Below, piece by piece: positions 55,987 to 64,000 of a stretch of 64,000 bases of DNA. The position numbers were made by a program, and so were the translations under genes. The stretch is from Yeosuana aquiaggeris. GTDB lineage: Bacteria; Bacteroidota; Bacteroidia; Flavobacteriales; Flavobacteriaceae. The notes beneath the pieces are model-generated. The model saw nothing but the letters and a program-made list of their open reading frames with translations, was not told where the DNA came from and searched no databases. The stretch is from assembly GCF_044003965.1 (NCBI RefSeq), contig NZ_JBAWKC010000006.1, positions 124,001 to 188,000 of the forward strand, written 5' to 3'. Each line of letters begins with the position of its first letter. Position 1 is the stretch's first letter.

Positions 55987-56070
55987 TACCATATTTTACG
56001 CATAAATCTAAAATTAGGAGAATTTAAAGAATGGGCAAGAAACTATTTAAATTTTAATTTCCCATTCTAA
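55987..56070 (+). pseudogene. Remnant of the mutarotase-like gene's 3' end
   Basis: In frame with a stop at 56068-56070 this segment reads ..HILRINLKLGEFKEWARNY, which aligns with LFLHISLKPKEFKEWSRTY at the end of the protein at 53378-54259. It begins within a few bases of the SulP stop codon and has no start of its own. It is a displaced tail, as at 10873-11136. Confidence 0.75.
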
Positions 56071-56081
56071 TAAATTTAACA

Positions 56082-56225
56082 ACTAGCGGTAGCTGCGCTA
56101 CCTAGTCGATAACCATTGATTTGAGATGTAATAATTTTCACCTGTCAAATTCTCAAATCATTGTTACTTAAATTTATTGTCTTTTCATTCGCAAACCAGA
56201 ACTGCGTTTAGCAGGTCGTTAAACG
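56082..56225 (+). repeat. Cluster of three inverted repeats between the SulP locus and trmD
   Basis: Hairpin 1 (56082-56106): ACTA-(GC)-GGTAGC pairs with GCTACC-TAGT around a TGC tip. Hairpin 2: GATTTGAGA (56118-56126) pairs with TCTCAAATC (56151-56159). Hairpin 3: CGTTTA (56205-56210) pairs with TAAACG (56220-56225). None is followed by a T-run, so none is a normal terminator. The 225 bp between the remnant and trmD holds no gene. Confidence 0.55.
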
Positions 56226-56268
56226 ACACCTCTAAAAATACTTTCTTCAAACTCAGCAACAATTCCAT

Positions 56269-56276
56269 TATCTTTG
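56269..56276 (+). promoter_or_regulatory. -7 box of trmD
   Basis: TATCTTTG, a perfect TAnnTTTG match, ends 19 bp before the trmD ATG. Confidence 0.6.
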
Positions 56277-56295
56277 CAACCTATATAACATTTCC

Positions 56296-56973
56296 ATGCG
56301 CATTGATATTATCACCGTTTTACCAGAATTACTAAAAAGCCCTTTTGAAGCGTCTATTTTAAAACGAGCCATAGAAGCCAATTTAGTAGAAGTCCATTTT
56401 CACAACTTGCGTGATTATACCACTGATAATTACAAATCTGTTGATGACACCCAATTTGGTGGTGGCGCTGGTATGGTTATGATGATTGAGCCTATTGATA
56501 AATGTATTTCTGCCTTAAAGGCTGAACGCACATATGACGAGGTCATTTATATGACGCCAGATGGTGACACCTTAAAACAAGGTATTGCCAACCAATTATC
56601 ACTGAAAAAAAATATCATTATCCTTTGTGGGCATTACAAAGGGGTTGACCAACGGGTACGTGACCATTTTATTACCCGAGAAATTTCAATCGGTGATTAT
56701 GTGCTATCTGGCGGTGAACTGGCAGCAGCCGTACTTTGCGATGCTATCATAAGATTGATTCCTGGTGTGTTAGGCAATGAAACATCTGCCCTAACGGATT
56801 CCTTTCAAGATAATTTATTAGCACCACCCATATACACCAAACCCAGAGAGTATAAAGGCATGAAAGTGCCTGAGTTATTATTTAGTGGTAATTTCCCAGA
56901 GATTGAAAAATGGCGCGAAGAACAGGCTTATCGACGCACCAAAGAACGCAGGCCTGATTTGTTGGATGATTAA
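56296..56973 (+). CDS. trmD: tRNA (guanine-N1)-methyltransferase TrmD
   Basis: 225 residues. It has the SPOUT knot with IILCGHYKGVDQRV near 111 and SIGDYVLSGGELAA near 132-145. The N-terminal DIITVLPEL and the QFGGGAGMVM block are typical. It methylates G37 of tRNAs next to the anticodon. The rplS gene follows about 200 bp later, from its own promoter. Confidence 0.97.
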   Translation: MRIDIITVLPELLKSPFEASILKRAIEANLVEVHFHNLRDYTTDNYKSVDDTQFGGGAGMVMMIEPIDKCISALKAERTYDEVIYMTPDGDTLKQGIANQLSLKKNIIILCGHYKGVDQRVRDHFITREISIGDYVLSGGELAAAVLCDAIIRLIPGVLGNETSALTDSFQDNLLAPPIYTKPREYKGMKVPELLFSGNFPEIEKWREEQAYRRTKERRPDLLDD

Positions 56974-57098
56974 GTGTTAAGGATAGCAGCGGCATCCTTT
57001 TGTGAAACAAAAGATAAAGTGTATAGCCTGACCTTTTGCATTGCAAAAGGAAACACCATAAAAATTAAATTAATAATTGTGGATTAGCATTTATTAAT

Positions 57099-57106
57099 TA
57101 TCTTTG
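57099..57106 (+). promoter_or_regulatory. -7 box of rplS
   Basis: TATCTTTG matches TAnnTTTG. A TTGTG about 20 bp upstream could be the -33 element. Transcription would start near 57112, giving a leader of about 65 nt. Confidence 0.6.
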
Positions 57107-57109
57107 CAC

Positions 57110-57178
57110 CCAATTTCGGGTTAACCTCTGGCGAAAATCGTGAATGTTGTTCTGAATCAACCATTTAATTTTAAAGAT
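57110..57178 (+). promoter_or_regulatory. Candidate ribosomal protein leader of rplS
   Basis: Short paired elements are seen: ACCC with GGGT near the 5' end, and GTTG with CAAC (57147-57163) just before the AT-rich start region. Flavobacteria are known to have an autoregulatory L19 leader motif. I cannot test the match, so this is tentative. Confidence 0.35.
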
Positions 57179-57529
57179 ATGGAATCTTTAGTAAAATTTG
57201 TACAAAACGAGTTTGTAGCAAAAAAAGACTTTCCAGAGTTTGGTGCTGGAGATACAATTACTGTTTACTATGAAATTAGAGAAGGCGAAAAAGTGCGTAC
57301 TCAGTTTTTTAGAGGTGTAGTAATACAAAGAAGAGGATCAGGATCTACTGAAACTTTTACAATTAGAAAAATGTCTGGAACAATTGGTGTAGAGCGTATC
57401 TTCCCGGTTAACTTACCAGCATTACAAAAAATTGAAGTGAACAAAAGAGGTAAAGTACGTAGAGCACGTATTTTCTACTTTAGAGATCTTACAGGTAAAA
57501 AAGCAAGAATCAAAGAAAGAAGACACTAG
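57179..57529 (+). CDS. rplS: 50S ribosomal protein L19
   Basis: I start at ATG 57179 (116 residues, MESLVKFVQNEF, the usual flavobacterial start). A longer GTG frame from 57140 would read through the candidate leader. Blocks GDTITVYYEI, FRGVVIQRRG, TFTIRKMSGTIGVERIFP and RRARIFYFRDLTGKKARIKE are standard L19. It ends at a strong terminator. Confidence 0.97.
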   Translation: MESLVKFVQNEFVAKKDFPEFGAGDTITVYYEIREGEKVRTQFFRGVVIQRRGSGSTETFTIRKMSGTIGVERIFPVNLPALQKIEVNKRGKVRRARIFYFRDLTGKKARIKERRH

Positions 57530-57560
57530 TAAGAGTTGCTTATTCTTTGACAGATCAATA

Positions 57561-57591
57561 AAAAGCCTTGAAACTATTCAAGGCTTTTTTT
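57561..57591 (+). terminator. Intrinsic terminator after rplS
   Basis: AAAAGCCTTGAA pairs with TTCAAGGCTTTT around a 4 nt loop, followed by more T. Confidence 0.9.
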
Positions 57592-57784
57592 ATGAACAAT
57601 TGTTAATAAACCTGGTTTATAAAAAGTTAATATCTAACACCTTACAAAATTTGTTTATTTGAATCTAAAAATTATCTTAGCTAAAGAATTTAATAACAGT
57701 GCAAGCTGTTTTCATTTCAAAAGTGAATTAGTATTAAATTCTATATGAAGTAACGTTCTTTATAATAATTGTTTTTTGAGATTT

Positions 57785-58190
57785 GGATGTGCCACGTGTA
57801 AGCGTGTGTGAGCAGAGAATCATGACACTGTAAAAAGTCCCAGACGCGAAAGTAGCTGGCAACTAGTGCGGTTGAAAGCTTTAAAAAGAGCAGAATCGAA
57901 AGTGAATGCTTAAATGAGGGCAATACTAGAAATTAACCCAACGTGAAAACGAAAGGAAGATTGATAGTATCAAAAAAAACAATTAAACTGAGACATTTTG
58001 GTAATACGTCAATGCATATTGAAAATTACATCACAGAATGTTTCATTGAAATAACAAAAAACTTGAATTGAAAGGTTTGACGAAAGTTAAATTGATTTAG
58101 CAGCAATGTTAAATAGATCACGTAAAGTTATTTCAAAGAAAGCCATGTCAGAGTAGATTAAATTCTATAGTGATATGGCTTTTGTTTTTT
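57785..58190 (+). ncRNA. Probable structured non-coding RNA, possibly derived from group II intron domains
   Basis: The stretch between the rplS terminator and icd has no credible reading frame, but it is locally richer in G and C and in GNRA-like GAAA loops than other intergenic DNA. GTGCCA (57789-57794) can pair with TGACAC (57823-57828) apart from one mismatch, and CACG with CGTG lie inside that interval. The region ends in a long hairpin, AAAGCCAT (58139-58146) with ATGGCTTT (58175-58182), followed by a T-run. The opening GTGCCACG with a matching TGACAC resembles domain I of bacterial group II introns, but I find no domain V and no reverse transcriptase. It lacks hallmarks of RNase P RNA and tmRNA. 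The start is approximate. Confidence 0.45.
58139..58190 (+). terminator. Terminator of the putative ncRNA
   Basis: An 8 bp outer stem and an inner TAGA/TCTA stem, followed by GTTTTTT. It lies upstream of the icd promoter at 58307. Confidence 0.65.
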
Positions 58191-58306
58191 ATAATATTTT
58201 CTGCAATTTCTATAATTAGGTCATTCTTTTTTTTAACACCTTATTATTTCAAAAAATACATGCTTTTATAAAACTTCATGTACTAATAAGCTCCTTTTAA
58301 AAAGTC

Positions 58307-58314
58307 TAATTTTG
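58307..58314 (+). promoter_or_regulatory. -7 box of icd
   Basis: TAATTTTG matches TAnnTTTG, 78 bp before the chosen icd start. Confidence 0.5.
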
Positions 58315-58392
58315 TATCTTCGCAAAGCAAAAAAATAATAGATTTTTTTTTTGATTTTCTCAAAGCATATTAATTTAAATAGAGACTTAAAA

Positions 58393-60612
58393 ATGTCAAA
58401 AATTATTTACACAAAAACAGACGAAGCTCCTGCTTTAGCAACACATTCATTATTACCTATAATAAAAGCGTTCACCAAATCTTCAGGGATTACTATTGAA
58501 ACTAAAGACATCTCTCTAGCCAGTAGAATTTTATCAAATTTTCCAGAACTATTACAAGAAAATCAAAAAGTACCGGATGCCTTAAATGAATTGGGTGAAC
58601 TTGTTAAAAAACCTGATACTAATATTATAAAATTACCAAATATAAGTGCCTCCATTCCTCAATTAAAGGAAGCAATAAAAGAATTACAATCAAAAGGTTA
58701 CGCCTTACCCAACTATCCTGATAATCCAACAACTGATGAAGATATTGCGATAAAAACAGCTTACGACAGAGTAAAAGGAAGTGCCGTAAACCCAGTTTTA
58801 AGAGAAGGCAATTCAGATAGACGTGCTCCAAAAGCTATAAAGAATTATGCAAGGAAAAATCCACATAGCATGGGAGCTTGGAGTAAAAATTCAAAAACTC
58901 ATGTAGCCACTATGACCAAAGGGGACTTTGCTCATAATGAAAAATCTATTACTCTAAAGGCTGCCACCACTATCAAGGTTGAACATACAGACTTAAATGG
59001 GAACAAAACTATTTTAAAAAATAATTTAGCGATCCAAAAAGATGAAATTATTGACGCTACGGTAATGAGCAAAAAAGCGTTATTAGAATTTTTAAAAGAA
59101 CAAGTAGCCGATGCTAAAGCAAAAAATGTGTTGTTTTCTTTACACATGAAAGCCACCATGATGAAAGTGTCTGATCCTATTATTTTTGGCTACGCAGTTA
59201 AGGTCTATTTTGCTTCCGTTTTTGAAAAACACGCCTCTGTTTTTAAAAGTATTGGAGTAGACGCAAATAACGGTTTTGCCAATTTATTATCTAAAATACA
59301 AGAACTACCAGAAGTTAAACGTGAAGAAATTGAAGCTGATATTGCTTTGGCTTTAAAAAACGGACCTTTATTAGCCATGGTAAATTCAGAAAAAGGTGTT
59401 ACTAATTTAGATGTCCCAAGTGATGTCATAGTAGATGCATCAATGCCAGCTATGATTCGTACTTCTGGAAAAATGTATAATGCAGAAGGTAAACTACAGG
59501 ATACTAAAGCTGTTATTCCTGATAGTAGTTATGCTGGTATTTATCAAGCGACAATTGATTTTTGTAAAGAAAATGGTGCCTTTGACCCTACTACCATGGG
59601 AACCGTTCCAAATGTTGGGTTAATGGCCCAGAAAGCAGAAGAATACGGTTCACACGACAAAACATTTGAAATTAAAGCGGATGGTATTGTAAAAGTGATT
59701 GATGCTTCAGGAAAAACATTAATGGAGCATACTGTGGAGGCTGGCGATATTTGGAGAATGTGTCAAGTTAAAGATGCCCCCATTCAAGACTGGATAAAGC
59801 TTGCCGTAGGGAGAGCGCGCGCTACGAATACACCCGCCATTTTCTGGTTAGACAGCAAGAGAGCACATGATAAAGAATTAATAAAAAAAGTAAATAAATA
59901 TTTACCTAACCACGATACCAAAGGTTTAGATATAAAAATTTTATCTCCAGTTGAAGCCACTACTTTTACCTGCCAAAGACTTAAAGAAGGCAAAGACACA
60001 ATCTCGGTTTCTGGTAATGTTTTACGTGATTACTTAACAGATTTATTTCCAATATTAGAAGTTGGTACCAGTGCAAAAATGCTTTCCATTGTGCCTTTGA
60101 TGAATGGAGGCGGATTATTTGAAACGGGGGCTGGTGGTTCTGCTCCAAAGCATGTTGAGCAATTTTTAGAAGAAGGTCATTTGCGTTGGGATTCTCTTGG
60201 AGAGTTTTTAGCATTGGCCGTGTCTTTAGAATATTTGGGTGAACATAATAATAATAAAAAGGCGCTTATCCTTGCGGATACCCTGGATCAAGCAACCGAT
60301 AAATTCTTAGATAACAAAAAATCACCATCTAGAAATGTTGGAGAATTAGATAACAGAGGAAGTCATTTTTACTTAGCTGTTTACTGGGCAGAAGCCTTAG
60401 CATTACAAACAAAAGATAAGCAATTAAAAGAAAGTTTTAGTAAGGTAGCCAAACTTTTGGAAGATAATGAAGCAAAAATTATCAAGGAATTAAATAATGC
60501 TCAAGGAAAACCTGTAGACATTGGAGGATATTATTTTCCAAATGAAAAGCTGGTAAGCGAAAGCATGAGACCGAGTAAAACATTTAATAATATTCTGACA
60601 AGAATTGAATAA
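58393..60612 (+). CDS. icd: NADP-dependent isocitrate dehydrogenase, monomeric type
   Basis: I use ATG 58393 (739 residues, MSKIIYTKTDEAPALATHS, the standard start) rather than ATG 58351. Length and blocks fit the 80 kDa monomeric enzyme: NPVLREGNSDRRAP near 132, HMKATMMKVSDPI near 250, and FETGAGGSAPKHV near 575. It oxidises isocitrate to 2-oxoglutarate with NADP in the TCA cycle. It is a single gene with its own promoter and terminator. Confidence 0.96.
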   Translation: MSKIIYTKTDEAPALATHSLLPIIKAFTKSSGITIETKDISLASRILSNFPELLQENQKVPDALNELGELVKKPDTNIIKLPNISASIPQLKEAIKELQSKGYALPNYPDNPTTDEDIAIKTAYDRVKGSAVNPVLREGNSDRRAPKAIKNYARKNPHSMGAWSKNSKTHVATMTKGDFAHNEKSITLKAATTIKVEHTDLNGNKTILKNNLAIQKDEIIDATVMSKKALLEFLKEQVADAKAKNVLFSLHMKATMMKVSDPIIFGYAVKVYFASVFEKHASVFKSIGVDANNGFANLLSKIQELPEVKREEIEADIALALKNGPLLAMVNSEKGVTNLDVPSDVIVDASMPAMIRTSGKMYNAEGKLQDTKAVIPDSSYAGIYQATIDFCKENGAFDPTTMGTVPNVGLMAQKAEEYGSHDKTFEIKADGIVKVIDASGKTLMEHTVEAGDIWRMCQVKDAPIQDWIKLAVGRARATNTPAIFWLDSKRAHDKELIKKVNKYLPNHDTKGLDIKILSPVEATTFTCQRLKEGKDTISVSGNVLRDYLTDLFPILEVGTSAKMLSIVPLMNGGGLFETGAGGSAPKHVEQFLEEGHLRWDSLGEFLALAVSLEYLGEHNNNKKALILADTLDQATDKFLDNKKSPSRNVGELDNRGSHFYLAVYWAEALALQTKDKQLKESFSKVAKLLEDNEAKIIKELNNAQGKPVDIGGYYFPNEKLVSESMRPSKTFNNILTRIE

Positions 60613-60624
60613 TAAATTAAAGTT

Positions 60625-60653
60625 AAAGCTCCTTTATTGGGGCTTTTTTTTTT
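60625..60653 (+). terminator. Intrinsic terminator after icd
   Basis: AAAGCTCC pairs with GGGGCTTT (one G-T pair) around a 6 nt loop, followed by a run of T. Confidence 0.85.
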
Positions 60654-60654
60654 A

Positions 60655-60662
60655 TAGTTTTG
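60655..60662 (+). promoter_or_regulatory. -7 box of the TonB receptor gene
   Basis: TAGTTTTG matches TAnnTTTG and ends 18 bp before the ATG at 60681. It abuts the icd terminator. Confidence 0.5.
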
Positions 60663-60680
60663 TCAAAAAATTGCTAATTA

Positions 60681-63056
60681 ATGAAATATATATTGACCTT
60701 TATTTGTTTGGGTTGGCTCCTAAATATCAACGGTTTACAGGCACAGGAAAAATTTACACTTAGTGGCTCCATTTCTGACAAGCAAAATAATGAAACGCTT
60801 ATAGGAGTTAATATCATTATACCTGAATTAAAAACAGGTACCACCACCAATGAATATGGTTTTTATTCTATTACGCTTCCAAAAGGGAACTACGAAATTG
60901 TAATTAGCTATTTAGGTTACAATAACCTTATTGAAAGAATTGATCTAACCAATAACATCTCTAAAAATTTTCAACTTAACGAGGCTATTGAAAGTCTAGA
61001 TGAGGTTGTGATTATTGAAAACGTTGAGAAATTGAATATCTCTAATGCACAGATGAGTGTTAATTCATTAACTGTCAAAACAATAAAGCAATTACCTGTT
61101 GTATTAGGAGAACCTGATGTGATTAAAGCTATTACCTTATTGCCTGGAGTTTCAAATGCGGGTGAAAGTTCCTCAGGTTTTAATGTTCGGGGCGGCGCTG
61201 CAGATCAAAATCTAATACTTTTAGATGAGGCGACTATTTACAATTCATCACATTTATTCGGATTTTTTTCAGTATTCAATCCAGATGCTATAAAAGATCT
61301 TAAATTGTATAAAGGAGGTATTCCATCAAGATATGGCGGACGTGTTTCTTCAGTATTAGACATTTACCAAAAAGAAGGTAACAGTAATGAGTTTCATGCT
61401 ACCGGAGGGATTGGCTTAGTAGCAAGTCGTCTATTGGTTGAAGGTCCTATTAAAAAGGAAAAAGGTTCTTTCCTTTTTGGCGGAAGATCTTCTTATGCGC
61501 ATTTGTTTTTACCTCTTTTTGACAATCAAAATATTGCGTATTTCTATGATCTAAATACCAAGTTGAGCTATAAACTCAATGATAACAATAATATTTACTT
61601 ATCAGGATATTTTGGCAGAGATGTGTTTAGTATTTCTGATAGTTTTGAAAATACTTACGGAAATGCCGTTTTAAACTTTAGATGGAATCATTTATTCTCT
61701 GATAAATTATTCTCCAATTTATCATTAATTTATTCCGATTATTATTACGGCTTAAAACTTAATTTTGTTGAGTTCAAATGGAATTCTGGCATTCAAAATT
61801 TTAACCTCAAGTATGATTTTAAACATTATTTAAACAATAACTTTAAGCTATTCTATGGCTTAAACAGTATTTATTATAAATTCAATCCTGGACAAATTGA
61901 ACCTTCCACTGAAACCTCAGGTATTAACTCATACAAACTGATTGATAAGTATGCGTTTGAAAATGCTCTTTATTTAGATGTGGAACAGCGCCTTTCAAAT
62001 AGAATTGAATTGTCTTACGGATTGCGTTTAAGTTCATTTTTACGTTTAGGTCAAGATGAACTAAATATCTATCAAAATGATGAAGCGGTAGTTTTTAATA
62101 ATGAGTTACAAATTTATCAAAAAGCAGATCCTATTGGGACAGAATCGTTCAAAAGAGGTCATGTTATTAAAACTTTTCATAATCTGGAACCTCGATTTTC
62201 AGTTTCTTATCAACTCAATGAAAACACTTCTATTAAAGGAAGCTATAACCGGTTAAGTCAGTATTTACATTTACTATCAAATACGAGTTCTCCTACACCG
62301 CTTGATGTTTGGGCTCCCAGTGGAAAATACGTGAAACCCCAATTATTAGATCAATTTGCTATTGGTTATTTTAAAAATTTAAAAAACGATAATTATTCCT
62401 TAGAAGTAGAAAGCTTTTATAAAACAATAAAAAACAGAATTGATTATATTGATGGCGCTGATTTAATTGCCAATGATGCAATTGAACAAGTTATTTTAAA
62501 TGGCCATGCTAGAGCATATGGTTTAGAAATTTTATTTAGAAAAAATCAGGGAAGGCTGAATGGTTGGGTGGCTTATACCCTTTCAAAGTCACAGCAACAA
62601 ACAAAAGGCCGAACAGCTTCTGAACTAGGTATTAACAATGGTAATTGGTATTTCACACCTTATGATAAAACTCATGATATATCTGTGACCACCAATTATA
62701 AATTAAATAATAAATGGGAACTTAATTCTAATTTTTTATTTCAAACAGGACAACCAACAACCTATCCTGTTGGACAATATGAATATAATGGCATTACTAT
62801 AGCCAATTTTAGTGACAGAAATGCAAGTAGACTACCTTCTTATAATCGCTTAGATGTATCCCTAAGTTATACTCCAAAACCAAATAAGAAAAATGGCTAT
62901 CAAAGTTATTGGGTATTTGGAGTCTATAATATATATAATAGAAAAAATGCCTCCTCTATTACGTTTAGAGAAAACAGAAATACAGGTGTCAATGAAGCTA
63001 TAAAGCTTTCTATATTTGGCATTGTTCCATCAGTATCCTATAATTTTAAGTTTTAA
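60681..63056 (+). CDS. TonB-dependent outer-membrane receptor
   Basis: 791 residues. A signal peptide (about 1-22) is followed by a carboxypeptidase-regulatory-like beta-sandwich at about 26-110 (GVNIIIPELKTGTTTNEYGFY). The plug domain lies at about 125-235 (GFNVRGGAADQNLILLDEA), then a 22-strand-type barrel ends in the aromatic YNFKF. It imports a ligand across the outer membrane using TonB energy. It is paired with a DUF4249 lipoprotein 1 bp downstream, a combination seen across Bacteroidota. No SusD is present, so the ligand is unlikely to be a classic Sus glycan and remains unknown. Confidence 0.93.
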   Translation: MKYILTFICLGWLLNINGLQAQEKFTLSGSISDKQNNETLIGVNIIIPELKTGTTTNEYGFYSITLPKGNYEIVISYLGYNNLIERIDLTNNISKNFQLNEAIESLDEVVIIENVEKLNISNAQMSVNSLTVKTIKQLPVVLGEPDVIKAITLLPGVSNAGESSSGFNVRGGAADQNLILLDEATIYNSSHLFGFFSVFNPDAIKDLKLYKGGIPSRYGGRVSSVLDIYQKEGNSNEFHATGGIGLVASRLLVEGPIKKEKGSFLFGGRSSYAHLFLPLFDNQNIAYFYDLNTKLSYKLNDNNNIYLSGYFGRDVFSISDSFENTYGNAVLNFRWNHLFSDKLFSNLSLIYSDYYYGLKLNFVEFKWNSGIQNFNLKYDFKHYLNNNFKLFYGLNSIYYKFNPGQIEPSTETSGINSYKLIDKYAFENALYLDVEQRLSNRIELSYGLRLSSFLRLGQDELNIYQNDEAVVFNNELQIYQKADPIGTESFKRGHVIKTFHNLEPRFSVSYQLNENTSIKGSYNRLSQYLHLLSNTSSPTPLDVWAPSGKYVKPQLLDQFAIGYFKNLKNDNYSLEVESFYKTIKNRIDYIDGADLIANDAIEQVILNGHARAYGLEILFRKNQGRLNGWVAYTLSKSQQQTKGRTASELGINNGNWYFTPYDKTHDISVTTNYKLNNKWELNSNFLFQTGQPTTYPVGQYEYNGITIANFSDRNASRLPSYNRLDVSLSYTPKPNKKNGYQSYWVFGVYNIYNRKNASSITFRENRNTGVNEAIKLSIFGIVPSVSYNFKF

Positions 63057-63057
63057 A

Positions 63058-63873
63058 ATGAAAAAATTAGTCTATATAACTATCCTTATACTCTTCACAA
63101 CGGCATGTGAAGATGTCATAGAATTAAATGTTCCAAATGAAAGCCCAAGGCTCGTTATTGATGCTTCCATTAACTGGTTCAAAGGAACCAATGGCAACGA
63201 ACAACAAATAAAATTAACATTAACAGCACCTTATTTTGATGAGTCCGTACCACCAGCTAATGGAGCCCAAGTTGAAATTACTGATACCAGTAATAACATT
63301 TTTGTTTTTACTGAAGAAGGACTCAGCGGAATTTATAAAAATTCAATATTTTTTCCTGTCTTAAATGAAACCTATTACTTAACAATTATATATGATGGAG
63401 AAACCTATACGGCCTCAGAAACTCTGAAATCTGTTGCTAGTATAGAATACGTTGATCAAAACAATGAAGGAGGTTTTTCAGGAAACGAAACAGAGCTAAA
63501 GGCTTATTATACTGATCCCGTTGATGAAGAAAATTACAATTTTTTTGAATTCATAAGTGATATTCCGGTCATTCCAAGTTTAGAAGTTTATAAAGATGAA
63601 TTTACCAATGGAAATCAAATTTTCGGATTTTATACAGAGGAAGAATTAGCTTCAGGAGACCTTGTCACTATTCGCAATTATGGAATTTCTAAAGAATTTT
63701 ATAATTATATGTTTATTTTATTACAACAAAACAGTCAAGAAGGTGGTGGACCTTTTGAAACACAACCAGCTACGGTAAGAGGCAATTGCATCAATCAAAC
63801 CAATCCGGAAAATTATCCATTAGGTTATTTCAGAGCTTCTGAAGTAGACGAATTGATTTATACTGTCCTGTAA
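63058..63873 (+). CDS. DUF4249 family lipoprotein
   Basis: I start at ATG 63058 (271 residues). A longer frame would begin inside the receptor gene. The lipobox ends FTTAC (Cys17), followed by EDVIELNVPNESPRLVIDA, the DUF4249 opening. The rest is beta-rich. It probably sits at the outer membrane and acts with the TonB receptor, from which it is separated by 1 bp. Function unproven. Confidence 0.88.
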   Translation: MKKLVYITILILFTTACEDVIELNVPNESPRLVIDASINWFKGTNGNEQQIKLTLTAPYFDESVPPANGAQVEITDTSNNIFVFTEEGLSGIYKNSIFFPVLNETYYLTIIYDGETYTASETLKSVASIEYVDQNNEGGFSGNETELKAYYTDPVDEENYNFFEFISDIPVIPSLEVYKDEFTNGNQIFGFYTEEELASGDLVTIRNYGISKEFYNYMFILLQQNSQEGGGPFETQPATVRGNCINQTNPENYPLGYFRASEVDELIYTVL

Positions 63874-63966
63874 TACTGATCAGTTCTCATATTATAAAAA
63901 TTAATTACAACTTGATTTAAATATTAAGAATTTGTTTAAAAAGAGGTATAACAAAGATCTCATTTA

Positions 63967-64000
63967 ATGAATCAAACTAAAAAAGATGTATTTTTGAGTT
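63967..64000 (+). CDS. Start of a further gene, cut by the window
   Basis: ATG 63967 opens a frame of 11 codons beginning MNQTKKDVFL, cut by the window edge. Similar starts are known to me from flavobacterial class I SAM methyltransferases, but this is too short to assign. It lies 93 bp after the DUF4249 gene. Confidence 0.35.
   Translation, partial: MNQTKKDVFLS

Noticed and set aside
57785..58190. RNase P RNA or tmRNA
   Set aside because: The conserved GAGGAAAGTCC region of RNase P RNA and the tRNA-like end and tag frame of tmRNA are not seen.
1..64000. CRISPR arrays, tRNA or rRNA genes, prophage or transposase genes
   Set aside because: No regularly spaced repeats, no cloverleaf-type sequence and no recombinase or phage structural genes were seen anywhere in the window.

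Overview
The window is a piece of a low-GC Bacteroidota chromosome, almost certainly Flavobacteriaceae. Four things point there: a TonB receptor followed by a DUF4249 lipoprotein; the Bacteroidota forms of RNA polymerase omega, DUF4835, DUF5916 and DUF6913; promoter -7 boxes of the TAnnTTTG type; and no visible Shine-Dalgarno sequences. About 60 genes are packed in short operons with frequent 4-8 bp overlaps. I see no tRNA, rRNA, CRISPR array, phage, or insertion sequence with a transposase.

Layout: 1-4.6 kb holds a cut-off msrA, a DUF5916 protein, a LolD-type ATPase and a lipoprotein. 4.8-11.1 kb holds a TIGR02757 gene, then an inserted accessory segment (two small membrane proteins, an S9 peptidase, a fatty acid desaturase, a small lipoprotein), then a second partial copy of the TIGR02757 3' end. 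11.2-19.6 kb holds S10 and M61 peptidases, a BatA-type protein, a dihydroorotase-like protein, an esterase and small membrane proteins. 19.7-33 kb is a long minus-strand block: an RprXY-like two-component system, GT2/YbbR/coaE, fabI, a bamD-rpoZ-coaBC-DUF4835-recN run, a Kir-like channel, and dapA with DUF6913. 33-42.5 kb has a split UshA-like nucleotidase, two YhhN-like membrane proteins, ligA-prmC-GNAT, and ribD-HAD-YigZ. 42.7-49.5 kb has dnaA, a low-molecular-weight phosphatase, an RsmI-like methylase, a lysozyme-like protein, DUF2279, mltG, GNAT and dapF. 49.6-64 kb has htrA, a long GAPDH, a coiled-coil protein, a mutarotase-like protein, SulP, trmD, rplS, a probable non-coding RNA, monomeric icd, a TonB receptor with DUF4249, and the start of another gene.

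Most of the window is housekeeping: cell wall precursors (dapA, dapF, mltG), outer membrane assembly (bamD), CoA synthesis (coaBC, coaE), lipid synthesis (fabI), and replication and repair (dnaA, ligA, recN).

The most interesting part is the 5.6-10.9 kb segment. Two units, one with the S9 peptidase and one with the desaturase, are each bounded by GTTAG or GTTGG at the start and by the exact reverse complement near the end. The S9 unit ends in an imperfect-palindrome site like an integron attC, and another such site precedes it. They therefore look like gene cassettes, although no integrase is visible. The whole segment sits between a full TIGR02757 gene and a displaced copy of its tail. A second place, SulP inside the tail of a mutarotase-like gene, has the same architecture. 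Both fit homology-facilitated illegitimate recombination. A structured 0.4 kb RNA-like region with its own terminator lies between rplS and icd.
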